From the NCBI GenBank assembly GCA_031275145.1, contig JAISPE010000275.1:1-7949 (forward strand): 7,949 nucleotides of DNA. Direction: 5' to 3'. This DNA is from Prevotellaceae bacterium. Its GTDB lineage: Bacteria > Bacteroidota > Bacteroidia > Bacteroidales > UBA932. Numbering within the stretch: position 1 is the first letter of the stretch; every line of letters begins with the position of its first letter. Under the pieces are notes generated by a model. The model was not told where the DNA came from. It ran no database searches and was given only the letters and a program-made list of their open reading frames with translations. This document shows, piece by piece, positions 1-4,780 of this stretch. Both the position numbers and the translations under genes were made by a program.

Positions 1-2
1 GA

Positions 3-113
3 AATACCGCCGAAGGAGATGTCCTCGGTAACTCCGTACAGTTAGTGCATACGCCGAAAAAAGAATATAAAACGGATAAAAAACAGTCCTTTTTTCAATT
101 AAAACTTAAATAA
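3..113 (+). CDS. C-terminal end of an unidentified protein (5' truncated by window)
   Basis: An open frame enters from the left edge and ends at the TAA at 111-113, giving about 36 residues that finish ...HTPKKEYKTDKKQSFFQLKLK. The tail is basic and alternates polar and hydrophobic residues, as a final beta-strand could, but no family can be recognised from so little. The other two forward frames hit stops within the first 45 bases, which favours this frame. No T-tailed hairpin follows the stop, so its transcript may run on into the gene-poor stretch. Whether this is a real gene end depends on sequence outside the window. Confidence 0.5.
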   Translation, partial: NTAEGDVLGNSVQLVHTPKKEYKTDKKQSFFQLKLK

Positions 114-292
114 CGGACAGCAGCATTTACCTTCGCAGTGGCGAGCTTGTTAAAGAGAGGCTTGCGGAAAAAGCATTATCAATAAACAGAAAAAACAGTT
201 ACCGACGCGTTGAGCGGGCTTGAATGTCAAAATGATTATCCCGATAAGATATCCGATTTTTTCAAAACATTCCGGATTTTATATATTCAAAG

Positions 293-323
293 TTGACAGT
301 AAAATAAAAAGCATTATCTTTGC
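293..323 (+). promoter_or_regulatory. Putative Bacteroidota-type promoter with no obvious gene
   Basis: TATCTTTGC at 315-323 matches the phylum's -7 element TAnnTTTG, and TTG at 293-295 sits about 19 nt upstream in the -33 position. The start of transcription would fall near 328. No ORF begins just downstream: the next credible gene is the NADAR gene at 705. The site therefore drives either a long leader or a non-coding RNA, or it is a chance match. Only the sequence match supports it. Confidence 0.4.
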
Positions 324-393
324 ATTCGCCAAAAGGAAGCCTGTAACCGTTATTTTAACACACGGCTATCCTGTATTGCGGGAAAAAGGGCGT

Positions 394-416
394 AAATTTC
401 CCGGAATTTTTATATA
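394..416 (+). terminator. Weak AT-rich hairpin followed by a T-rich run
   Basis: AAATTTCC at 394-401 can fold on GGAATTTT at 403-410 with one T-T mismatch and a minimal loop, followed by TTATATAAAA. It lies about 70-90 nt after the predicted start from the promoter-like site at 293-323, so the two could bound a short RNA. The stem is mostly A-T pairs and the tight loop would open the inner pairs, so this is a low-confidence call. Confidence 0.2.
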
Positions 417-532
417 AAACCGGAATCACACACTATTCTTTTTTCATACCGGACAGACATTCCGCCAACAGGCGGGAGCGGCATTTTATGGAGTAAATAT
501 CCGGACAGTTTTTTTTCAGGCATACAGCACAC

Positions 533-594
533 CCGGTATCACAAAGAAAAAGGATTGTCACCTGTGAACAATCCTTCTCACTTTCCGATACCGG
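533..594. repeat. Nested inverted repeat; possible minus-strand terminator
   Basis: The outer arms CCGGTATC (533-540) and GATACCGG (587-594) are perfect complements. Inside lies a second perfect 9-bp stem, AAGGATTGT (550-558) with ACAATCCTT (568-576), around a 9-nt loop. AAAG (543-546) and CTTT (581-584) could add pairs between them. Read on the minus strand, the inner hairpin is followed by TTTTTCTTTG, so it could terminate leftward transcription. No minus-strand gene to its right is convincing, so its role is open. Confidence 0.55.
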
Positions 595-704
595 TTTCTG
601 ATGATGAGGCGACAGTACCCCCGGGCTGCGCCTGCCGGCTTGCTCGGGGTTATTGGCTACGCCGAACTGAAGTGTCACTGTAGGTAAATTAATTATATAA
701 CAAA

Positions 705-1268
705 ATGGTATATAGGCTGGAAGAAACAAATTACTTTAGAAGCAGTAAAGATAAATTCGGGTGTTTTGGTAACATGTGTGGAGGATTTCCCCTTACTTTA
801 CCGGACGGGAAAGTAATACATGGAAGTGAAATACTGTACCAGTGGTTTAAGTATAAAGGGCATGCCGATATACAAAAAACACTGTTAGAATTTAAAAACC
901 CGTTAAAAGCTAAATGGTATCAAAAAAAATATAAAAACTGTATCAGATCCGACTGGGATGATATAAACATTGATGTCATGAAATTATGCTGTCTGTTAAA
1001 ATGGTGCGAACATACGGACAGGCTGTATCATTTAAGAGAAGAAATAATAGAAAACGGTTTACCGGTAGTTGAAGTTTCAAAAAAAGATAACTTCTGGGGG
1101 TGTGTACCAAATAAAGATGACAATAATATTGTTGAGGGTGAAAATGTGCTGGGACAAATATGGGATGAAATTTTAAGATTTAAAATAAGCCGGAATATCT
1201 TTGATTATTATCATGATGATGACATTAAAAAAAATGTGATGCTTATGGAAGAACTTGCAACAATATGA
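705..1268 (+). CDS. Stand-alone NADAR-domain protein (putative ADP-ribosyl-guanosine / ADP-ribose N-glycosidase)
   Basis: A 187-residue protein of the NADAR (YbiA/DUF1768-like) family. The pattern is clear: FGCFGNMCGGFPL at 18-30, GSEILYQWFK at 40-49 with the conserved Glu of SExxYQ, NPLKAK at 65-70, SDWDDINIDVM at 82-92, VEVSKKDNFWG at 122-132 and GENVLGQIWDEI at 145-156. The last 30 residues are acidic and poorly conserved. Family members hydrolyse N-glycosidic bonds of riboflavin-pathway intermediates or remove ADP-ribose from guanosine; some serve as antitoxins to DarT-type DNA ADP-ribosyltransferases. No transferase or macrodomain partner is visible here. The gene has about 33% G+C by hand count (178/540) against roughly 43-52% in sampled neighbours, which suggests recent transfer. 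ATG at 705 is the first start; there is no Shine-Dalgarno sequence. The family call is firm, the exact substrate unknown. Confidence 0.85.
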   Translation: MVYRLEETNYFRSSKDKFGCFGNMCGGFPLTLPDGKVIHGSEILYQWFKYKGHADIQKTLLEFKNPLKAKWYQKKYKNCIRSDWDDINIDVMKLCCLLKWCEHTDRLYHLREEIIENGLPVVEVSKKDNFWGCVPNKDDNNIVEGENVLGQIWDEILRFKISRNIFDYYHDDDIKKNVMLMEELATI

Positions 1269-1277
1269 AGTGAAAAA

Positions 1278-1304
1278 CTTTCAACCGGTTGACAGCTTTT
1301 GTCA
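1278..1304. terminator. Candidate terminator between convergent genes
   Basis: Ten bases after the NADAR stop, CTTTCAA (1278-1284) pairs with TTGACAG (1289-1295) with one mismatch around a CCGG loop; the core TCAACCGGTTGA (1281-1292) is a perfect 12-bp palindrome. The plus strand continues CTTTTGTCATTTATTTG and the minus strand continues AAGTTTTTCAC, so it could work in either direction. An alternative stem is TGACA (1290-1294) with TGTCA (1300-1304). The stems are short, so strength is uncertain. Confidence 0.4.
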
Positions 1305-1353
1305 TTTATTTGAAAATTCCTTTTTGTCGTAGAATTAATAACACCTAATGCAT

Positions 1354-1445
1354 CATGACTGCCGGTAGAAAGTCAGCATGACTGCCGGTAGAAAGGCGGC
1401 ATGACTGCCGGTAGAAAGCCGACACGACTGCCGGCAGGAAGTTCG
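1354..1445. repeat. Array of four 23-bp tandem repeats
   Basis: Four contiguous units start at 1354, 1377, 1400 and 1423. The first 19 bases, CATGACTGCCGGTAGAAAG, are identical in units 1-3; unit 4 differs at three positions. The last four bases differ in every unit: TCAG, GCGG, CCGA, TTCG. Each unit carries CTGCCGGTAG, which is self-complementary with two G-U pairs, and in unit 4 it becomes the perfect palindrome CTGCCGGCAG. Adjacent units could therefore pair with 13-nt loops. The array lies in the 3' space between the NADAR gene and the leftward O-methyltransferase, ending 20 nt before the latter's stop. There are no spacers, so it is not a CRISPR array. Confidence 0.9.
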
Positions 1446-1465
1446 GCATAACAAAAATCGTAATT

Positions 1466-2110
1466 TTAACTGATTCTGATGAGCATCATTCCGTCGCGTA
1501 CGGGCAGCAGCAAGTTTTCCACCCGACTGTCGTTCTGGACAAGATCGTTGAATTTCAGTAATTCCACAGTAAATTTGTCGTTAGATTTCACATTGCTGTC
1601 AAGCACCTTGCCCGACCACAGGACATTATCGGCAATAATGTACCCGCCTTTTCTCACTTTCTCAATGACAAGGCTGTAATATGCAGTATATTCCCTTTTA
1701 TCTCCGTCGATAAAAACGAGGTCGAACAGTATATCCATTTGGGGGATGATTTTTAAAGCGTCGCCCGTATATAACCGGATTTTATTCCCCGCGGATGAAC
1801 GGCTGATGAAATGTTCTGCAAGATACCGCAATTCATCGTCAATATCTATCGTGTGCAAGATCCCTCCGGAGGTCAGTCCCTGCGCCAGACATATAGCCGA
1901 GTAGCCGGTGAATGTGCCTATCTCCAAAATATTGGACGGGGAAATCATTTTGCTTATAAACTCAAGGAATTTACCCTGTATATGTCCCGACAGCATTCTT
2001 GCCTGCATGGCATGAAGATGAGTTGCCCGTGTTAATTCCTGCAACAGGCTGTCTTCCGGCGAGCTGTGCGACGAAATATAATTAATAAAATCTTTTGAAA
2101 AATTCATCAT
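1466..2110 (-). CDS. Class I SAM-dependent O-methyltransferase (family 3, YrrM/TrmR-like)
   Basis: A 214-residue Rossmann-fold methyltransferase of the O-methyltransferase family 3 / COG4122 type. The SAM-binding motif I LEIGTFTGYS is at 62-71, the acidic end of beta-2 TIDIDD at 87-92, GDA at 116-118, FIDGDK at 133-138 and ADNVLW at 160-165, the last two matching the metal and substrate residues of catechol-type enzymes. Length is normal for the family. Relatives methylate small catechols, caffeoyl-CoA or, for YrrM/TrmR, 5-hydroxyuridine in tRNA; the substrate here cannot be read from sequence. It is the last gene of the rsmA operon, 14 nt after the TraB/GumN stop; that neighbourhood with an rRNA methylase is compatible with an RNA substrate but does not prove it. 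Two adjacent ATGs (2110 and 2107) are possible starts. Confidence 0.88.
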   Translation of the reverse strand: MMNFSKDFINYISSHSSPEDSLLQELTRATHLHAMQARMLSGHIQGKFLEFISKMISPSNILEIGTFTGYSAICLAQGLTSGGILHTIDIDDELRYLAEHFISRSSAGNKIRLYTGDALKIIPQMDILFDLVFIDGDKREYTAYYSLVIEKVRKGGYIIADNVLWSGKVLDSNVKSNDKFTVELLKFNDLVQNDSRVENLLLPVRDGMMLIRIS

Positions 2111-2124
2111 CGTTTGAAATACAG

Positions 2125-2922
2125 TTAATCTGTGAATGAAAAATCGACAGCTTCCACCCTGTAACCTTTGTCGCCGAGAATGGAGACAATCCCTTTTACG
2201 CCGTCCGCATCAGGGATATGCATAGCCCCGACGGCAATAAACAGCGAATATCCCCTGCTTAACAGCGAATCAATTTTATCGCTCATGGTTATATTCCTGT
2301 TTTTCTGGATAGAATTGATAAATATTTCGGTGGGATTCATCTCTTTAAGAGCCTGTTTCAGCGCCTGCAGGTTTTGTTCCCTATAGCTGTTCATCAGTTT
2401 GTTGAAATCGTTTTTCCTGTCCGGTGACAGCAAAGTGTTTGCGATTATTTCGGCCTGTTCCCTGTACGGTATGCTGTTAATTGCGTTGATTTGTTCCTCA
2501 AAACTTTCGAGTTCATGAATCGTTTTTCCTGCCGACGACGCATAATCCAGCAATTCGCAGTCGACAGAATTATCCGGCATGTTGTCGTCCGCCAATATCA
2601 GCGAAGAAACGAAAAACGGTTTGTATTTATTGAGGATATCCGTATCTGTTTTAGACATATTCAGTATCTCGGCATAATTTTCGGCGCTGAAATAATCCCG
2701 GAGGGAATAATCAGGGTCGTTCACCGTAATGTACTTTAACATATCGCTGTACGAAATCTGCCGGTTGTCGGCTTCGGGCAAATATATATCAACCGAATCA
2801 ATCAGTTGATATAACATGTCCGGAATCCTGAAAACATTTGAATCGTACACATGTACAGTTCCGAAAAGAAATGATTCCGGGGATTTGTCGTTTTCTATTT
2901 TCCAAAGCAGGGAGTTTGTCAT
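2125..2922 (-). CDS. TraB/GumN (Tiki-like) family protein, no signal peptide
   Basis: A 265-residue protein with the TraB/GumN signature: FLFGTVHV at 18-25 near the N-terminus and VGAMHIPDADGV near 231-242, which supply the two conserved GxxH histidines, plus an ELESFEEQ acidic motif mid-protein and KNRNITMSDKI near 207-217. Members are related to EreA and Tiki hydrolases and are thought to be metal-dependent hydrolases or proteases; many bacterial members are secreted or lipid-anchored. Here the N-terminus MTNSLLWKIENDKSPESF has no hydrophobic signal, so it is probably cytosolic. Its ATG overlaps the rsmA stop (ATGA, 2922-2919), implying translational coupling, and the O-methyltransferase follows after 14 nt. 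The substrate is unknown. Confidence 0.85.
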   Translation of the reverse strand: MTNSLLWKIENDKSPESFLFGTVHVYDSNVFRIPDMLYQLIDSVDIYLPEADNRQISYSDMLKYITVNDPDYSLRDYFSAENYAEILNMSKTDTDILNKYKPFFVSSLILADDNMPDNSVDCELLDYASSAGKTIHELESFEEQINAINSIPYREQAEIIANTLLSPDRKNDFNKLMNSYREQNLQALKQALKEMNPTEIFINSIQKNRNITMSDKIDSLLSRGYSLFIAVGAMHIPDADGVKGIVSILGDKGYRVEAVDFSFTD

Positions 2923-3689
2923 AATATTTTTTCTATTTCATTAGTAAAATCGATAAACTGTTCAATGCTCAGCTGTTCGGGACGCATACCCATAAAACTG
3001 CAATCGTATGTTTTGTCGCCCAGCAACGGTTTTATCGAATTTCTGATTGTCTTGCGTCTCTGGTTAAACGTAGTTTTGACCAGGCTGATAAAAAGATTTT
3101 CATCACATTGCATATCCTGACGGTCGTTACGTGTCATCCGTATCACCGCCGACTTGACTTTTGGGGGCGGGATAAACACATTTTCATCTACAGTAAACAA
3201 ATATTCAATATCATACCAGCGCTGTAACAGTACGCTCAGGATTCCGTAAGTTTTCTTTCCCGGAGCGGCTACCATGCGTTCCGCCACTTCTTTCTGTACC
3301 ATGCCGACCACTTCGGGTATAATCTCCCTGTATTTTATTACTTTAAAAAATATCTGGGACGATATGTTGTACGGGAAATTTCCTGCTATGGAAAAACTGT
3401 TGTTGCCGAACAGATTACCGAGTTCCATCTTGAGAAAATCTTCCTGATACATAATTCCGGATTCCCGAATTTCGGGATATGTTTCCCTCAAAAAAGCTAT
3501 TGATTCCCTGTCGATCTCAACTAATTTCAACTTTTCGGGACGGCGAAGCAAAAATTGCGTCAGGACTCCCGTTCCCGGACCGACTTCCAGTATATTTCCT
3601 GTTGTCGCTTTAAGCGAAGCAACGATTTTTTCCGCTATATTTTTATCTTTCAGAAAATGTTGCCCGAGGGATTTTTTTGCTCTAATCAT
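2919..3689 (-). CDS. rsmA: 16S rRNA (adenine1518/1519-N6)-dimethyltransferase RsmA
   Basis: RsmA (KsgA) dimethylates two adjacent adenines in the 3' terminal helix 45 loop of 16S rRNA with SAM, late in 30S assembly. The 256 residues match the usual length. KKSLGQHFLKD at 5-15 is the family N-terminal signature; LEVGPGTGVLT at 34-44 is SAM motif I; VEID at 57-60 is the acidic motif II; GNFPYNIS at 103-110 is the catalytic N-[LIF]-P-Y motif; FIPPPKVKSAV at 172-182 and FNQRRKTIRNS at 208-218 are conserved C-terminal parts. It is the first gene of a leftward operon with TraB/GumN and an O-methyltransferase. ATG at 3689 fits the family start, with a leader of about 40 nt from the candidate promoter at 3736-3744. 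Confidence 0.97.
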   Translation of the reverse strand: MIRAKKSLGQHFLKDKNIAEKIVASLKATTGNILEVGPGTGVLTQFLLRRPEKLKLVEIDRESIAFLRETYPEIRESGIMYQEDFLKMELGNLFGNNSFSIAGNFPYNISSQIFFKVIKYREIIPEVVGMVQKEVAERMVAAPGKKTYGILSVLLQRWYDIEYLFTVDENVFIPPPKVKSAVIRMTRNDRQDMQCDENLFISLVKTTFNQRRKTIRNSIKPLLGDKTYDCSFMGMRPEQLSIEQFIDFTNEIEKIL

Positions 3690-3735
3690 CTTGTCATTTG
3701 TATATTATAATAAACCAATCTCATTCGTTACGGGT

Positions 3736-3744
3736 GCAAAGATA
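3736..3744 (-). promoter_or_regulatory. Putative -7 element for the rsmA operon
   Basis: On the minus strand this reads TATCTTTGC, an exact TAnnTTTG match, 47 nt upstream of the rsmA ATG. The -33 position is only a run of T (complement of 3763-3768) rather than TTTG. It lies back-to-back with the rplU promoter. Confidence 0.55.
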
Positions 3745-3785
3745 CTGTTAAACATCGGTAATAAAAAAGCGATAGCAGAAAATTA

Positions 3786-3817
3786 TTTGCAGTATTCAAT
3801 AATTTGCTTACCTTTGC
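3786..3817 (+). promoter_or_regulatory. Bacteroidota primary-sigma promoter for rplU-rpmA
   Basis: TTTG at 3786-3789, a 19-nt spacer, then TACCTTTGC at 3809-3817 form an exact match to the TTTG-N19-TAnnTTTG consensus known from Bacteroides fragilis. Transcription would start near 3822, giving a leader of about 30 nt before rplU. Confidence 0.75.
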
Positions 3818-3854
3818 GCCCTGAAATTTTATAAATTTTTTAAAACATACATTG

Positions 3855-4163
3855 ATGTACGCAATTGTAGAAATAGCAGGACAACAGTTTAAAGTGACTA
3901 AAGATCAGAAGCTCTTCGTACACCGTCTGGAGCAGGCCGAAGGCGACTCCGTGAGTTTCGATAAAGTCCTGCTGACAGATGACGACGGTAAGGTTCAGGT
4001 TGGCGCACCTACGGTTAAAGACGCCACAGTGACTGCAAAGGTTCTAAAACATCTTAAAGGCGATAAAGTTATCGTTTTCAAGAAAAAACGCAGGAAAGGG
4101 TACAAGGTGAAAAACGGACACCGTCAGTTTTTAACCCAAATCCAAATTGAAAGTATTGTATAA
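3855..4163 (+). CDS. rplU: 50S ribosomal protein bL21
   Basis: bL21 binds 23S rRNA in the large ribosomal subunit. The 102 residues start MYAIVEIAGQQFKV, the standard bL21 N-terminus, and end with the basic signature VIVFKKKRRKGYKVKNGHRQ at about 73-92, followed by FLTQIQIESIV. The start is ATG at 3855 rather than the in-frame TTG at 3852, because the family begins MYA. No Shine-Dalgarno sequence precedes it. It lies 24 nt before rpmA in the conserved rplU-rpmA operon and under the promoter at 3786-3817. Confidence 0.97.
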   Translation: MYAIVEIAGQQFKVTKDQKLFVHRLEQAEGDSVSFDKVLLTDDDGKVQVGAPTVKDATVTAKVLKHLKGDKVIVFKKKRRKGYKVKNGHRQFLTQIQIESIV

Positions 4164-4173
4164 TTAATTTTTT

Positions 4174-4177
4174 GGAG
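4174..4177 (+). promoter_or_regulatory. Shine-Dalgarno-like GGAG before rpmA
   Basis: TTTGGAGAAA contains GGAG ten bases before the rpmA ATG at 4188. This is one of few plausible Shine-Dalgarno sites in the window, where most starts follow AT-rich sequence, as is usual for Bacteroidota. Confidence 0.5.
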
Positions 4178-4187
4178 AAACAGTAAA

Positions 4188-4445
4188 ATGGCACACAAAA
4201 AAGGAGTCGGCAGTTCGAAAAACGGCCGCGATTCACACAGTAAACGCTTAGGTGTGAAAATTTTTGGTGGACAAACGGCGAAAGCCGGAAATATCCTGAT
4301 TCGTCAGAGAGGTACTGTTCACCGTCCGGGAGAGAATGTAGGTATCGGCAGAGACCATACCTTATATGCTCTTATCGACGGAGTTGTTGTTTTCAAAAAG
4401 AAAGCAAACTCAAAGTCCTATGTATCGGTTATTGCACAATCATAG
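4188..4445 (+). CDS. rpmA: 50S ribosomal protein bL27
   Basis: bL27 lies near the peptidyl-transferase centre, where its N-terminal tail contacts tRNA. The 85 residues start MAHKKGVGSSKNGRDSHSKR, continue LGVKIFGGQTAKAGNILIRQ and RGTVHRPGENVGIGRDHTLY, all diagnostic. The protein begins directly at MAHKKG, so it lacks the cleavable extension of Firmicutes bL27. It is second in the rplU-rpmA operon, and transcription probably ends at the hairpin at 4501-4536. Confidence 0.97.
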   Translation: MAHKKGVGSSKNGRDSHSKRLGVKIFGGQTAKAGNILIRQRGTVHRPGENVGIGRDHTLYALIDGVVVFKKKANSKSYVSVIAQS

Positions 4446-4500
4446 TTATACGCATGACTTGATATTTTAATGGTTAAACAAAGTAAAATTTAAACAAAGT

Positions 4501-4536
4501 AAGAGGCTGTCTTCCAAAAGACAGCCCTTATTTTTT
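4501..4536 (+). terminator. Strong intrinsic terminator of rplU-rpmA
   Basis: GGCTGTCTT (4505-4513) and AAGACAGCC (4518-4526) form a perfect 9-bp stem with a CCAA loop, extended by AAG/CTT (4501-4503 and 4527-4529) across a bulged A, then ATTTTTT. It lies 55 nt after the rpmA stop on the same strand. Confidence 0.92.
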
Positions 4537-4610
4537 CCCGTAAAAAACTGTGCCGGAATCCGAAAAATACAATACTTTGGATTGCTTCGGACTGCGCCCT
4601 TACAATGACC

Positions 4611-4724
4611 TTTTTTTGACATAATTAACAGAATTTTCAAAATTAACAGACTTTGTAAATTATGAAAATTGACTTCGTCGAACTAAAGTTTGGCTACGCC
4701 GATTTAAAAATTCTGTCAAAAAAA
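4611..4724. repeat. Inverted-repeat-bounded 114-bp element (MITE-like candidate)
   Basis: The ends TTTTTTTGAC (4611-4620) and GTCAAAAAAA (4715-4724) are perfect 10-bp inverted repeats. Complementarity resumes inward: ACAGAATTTT (4628-4637) against AAAATTCTGT (4707-4716); the left arm carries about 9 extra bases (TAATTAACA) that fit a local duplication, since AATTAACAGA occurs at 4623-4632 and 4641-4650. The interior holds ACTTCGTCGAACTAAAGT then TTGGCTACGCCGA (4690-4702). No clear target-site duplication flanks it and it encodes nothing, so mobility is only an inference. Confidence 0.5.
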
Positions 4725-4748
4725 GAATTCTGTCTTCAAAAAAATGAT

Positions 4749-4757
4749 TACTTTTGC
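4749..4757 (+). promoter_or_regulatory. Putative -7 element for the 4781 operon
   Basis: TACTTTTGC matches TAnnTTTG and sits 24 nt before the ATG at 4781. The -33 region has only TTCTG (4728-4732), at shorter spacing, so the call rests mainly on the -7 match. Confidence 0.5.
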
Positions 4758-4780
4758 GCAAATTTTAATTTGTTGATATC

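Larger units (their letters stand above)
114..704. other. Gene-poor stretch with orphan promoter and inverted repeats
   Basis: About 590 bp with no convincing protein-coding gene. A frame without an ATG is open from 110 to about 223 by chance or decay. The stretch holds a promoter-like site at 293-323, a small hairpin at 462-475 (CCGCC-AACA-GGCGG), a nested inverted repeat at 533-594, a G+C-rich block at 611-650 with a CCCCG/CGGGG stem, and at 653-670 a sequence that recurs in part in the 4611-4724 element. No tRNA or rRNA was recognised. It separates the upstream gene end from the NADAR gene and looks like accessory or rearranged DNA. Confidence 0.5.
4446..4780. other. Repeat-rich intergenic region after rpmA
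   Basis: 335 bp with no gene. It holds a 13-bp direct repeat TTAAACAAAGTAA (4474-4486 and 4490-4502), the rpmA terminator, an imperfect inverted repeat AATCCGAA/TTCGGACT (4557-4564 and 4586-4593), a segment GATTGCTTCGG...CAATGAC (4580-4609), an inverted-repeat-bounded element (4611-4724), a 9-bp direct repeat AATTCTGTC (4709-4717 and 4726-4734), and a promoter-like site before the next gene. Confidence 0.7.

Noticed and set aside
110..223. Open frame containing ELVKERLAEKALSINRKNSY
   Set aside because: It looks protein-like but has no ATG start and directly follows another gene's stop; too short to separate from chance or from a decayed gene.
220..417. Plus-strand ORF of 65 codons
   Set aside because: It needs a TTG start, and the promoter-like site at 293-323 lies inside it; composition is that of AT-rich non-coding DNA.
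325..420. Signal recognition particle RNA, suggested by AAAGGAAGCCTG after the promoter-like site
   Set aside because: The conserved SRP hairpin loop context (GGAAGCAGC with its complementary arms) is missing.
601..687. Short plus-strand ORF of 28 codons beginning MMRRQYPR
   Set aside because: It only translates the G+C-rich inverted repeat and the dispersed motif at 653-674; no independent sign of coding.
433..729. Minus-strand ORF of 98 codons with several Cys residues
   Set aside because: It is crossed by the nested inverted repeats at 533-594, has no promoter or family resemblance, and its 5' end overlaps the start of the well-supported NADAR gene.
1289..1294. TTGACA resembling a sigma-70 -35 box
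   Set aside because: Bacteroidota promoters use TTTG/TAnnTTTG, there is no matching downstream element, and the bases are part of a palindrome after the NADAR stop.
1354..1445. CRISPR array
   Set aside because: The units are contiguous, with only four variable bases between cores, so there are no spacers, and no cas gene is present.
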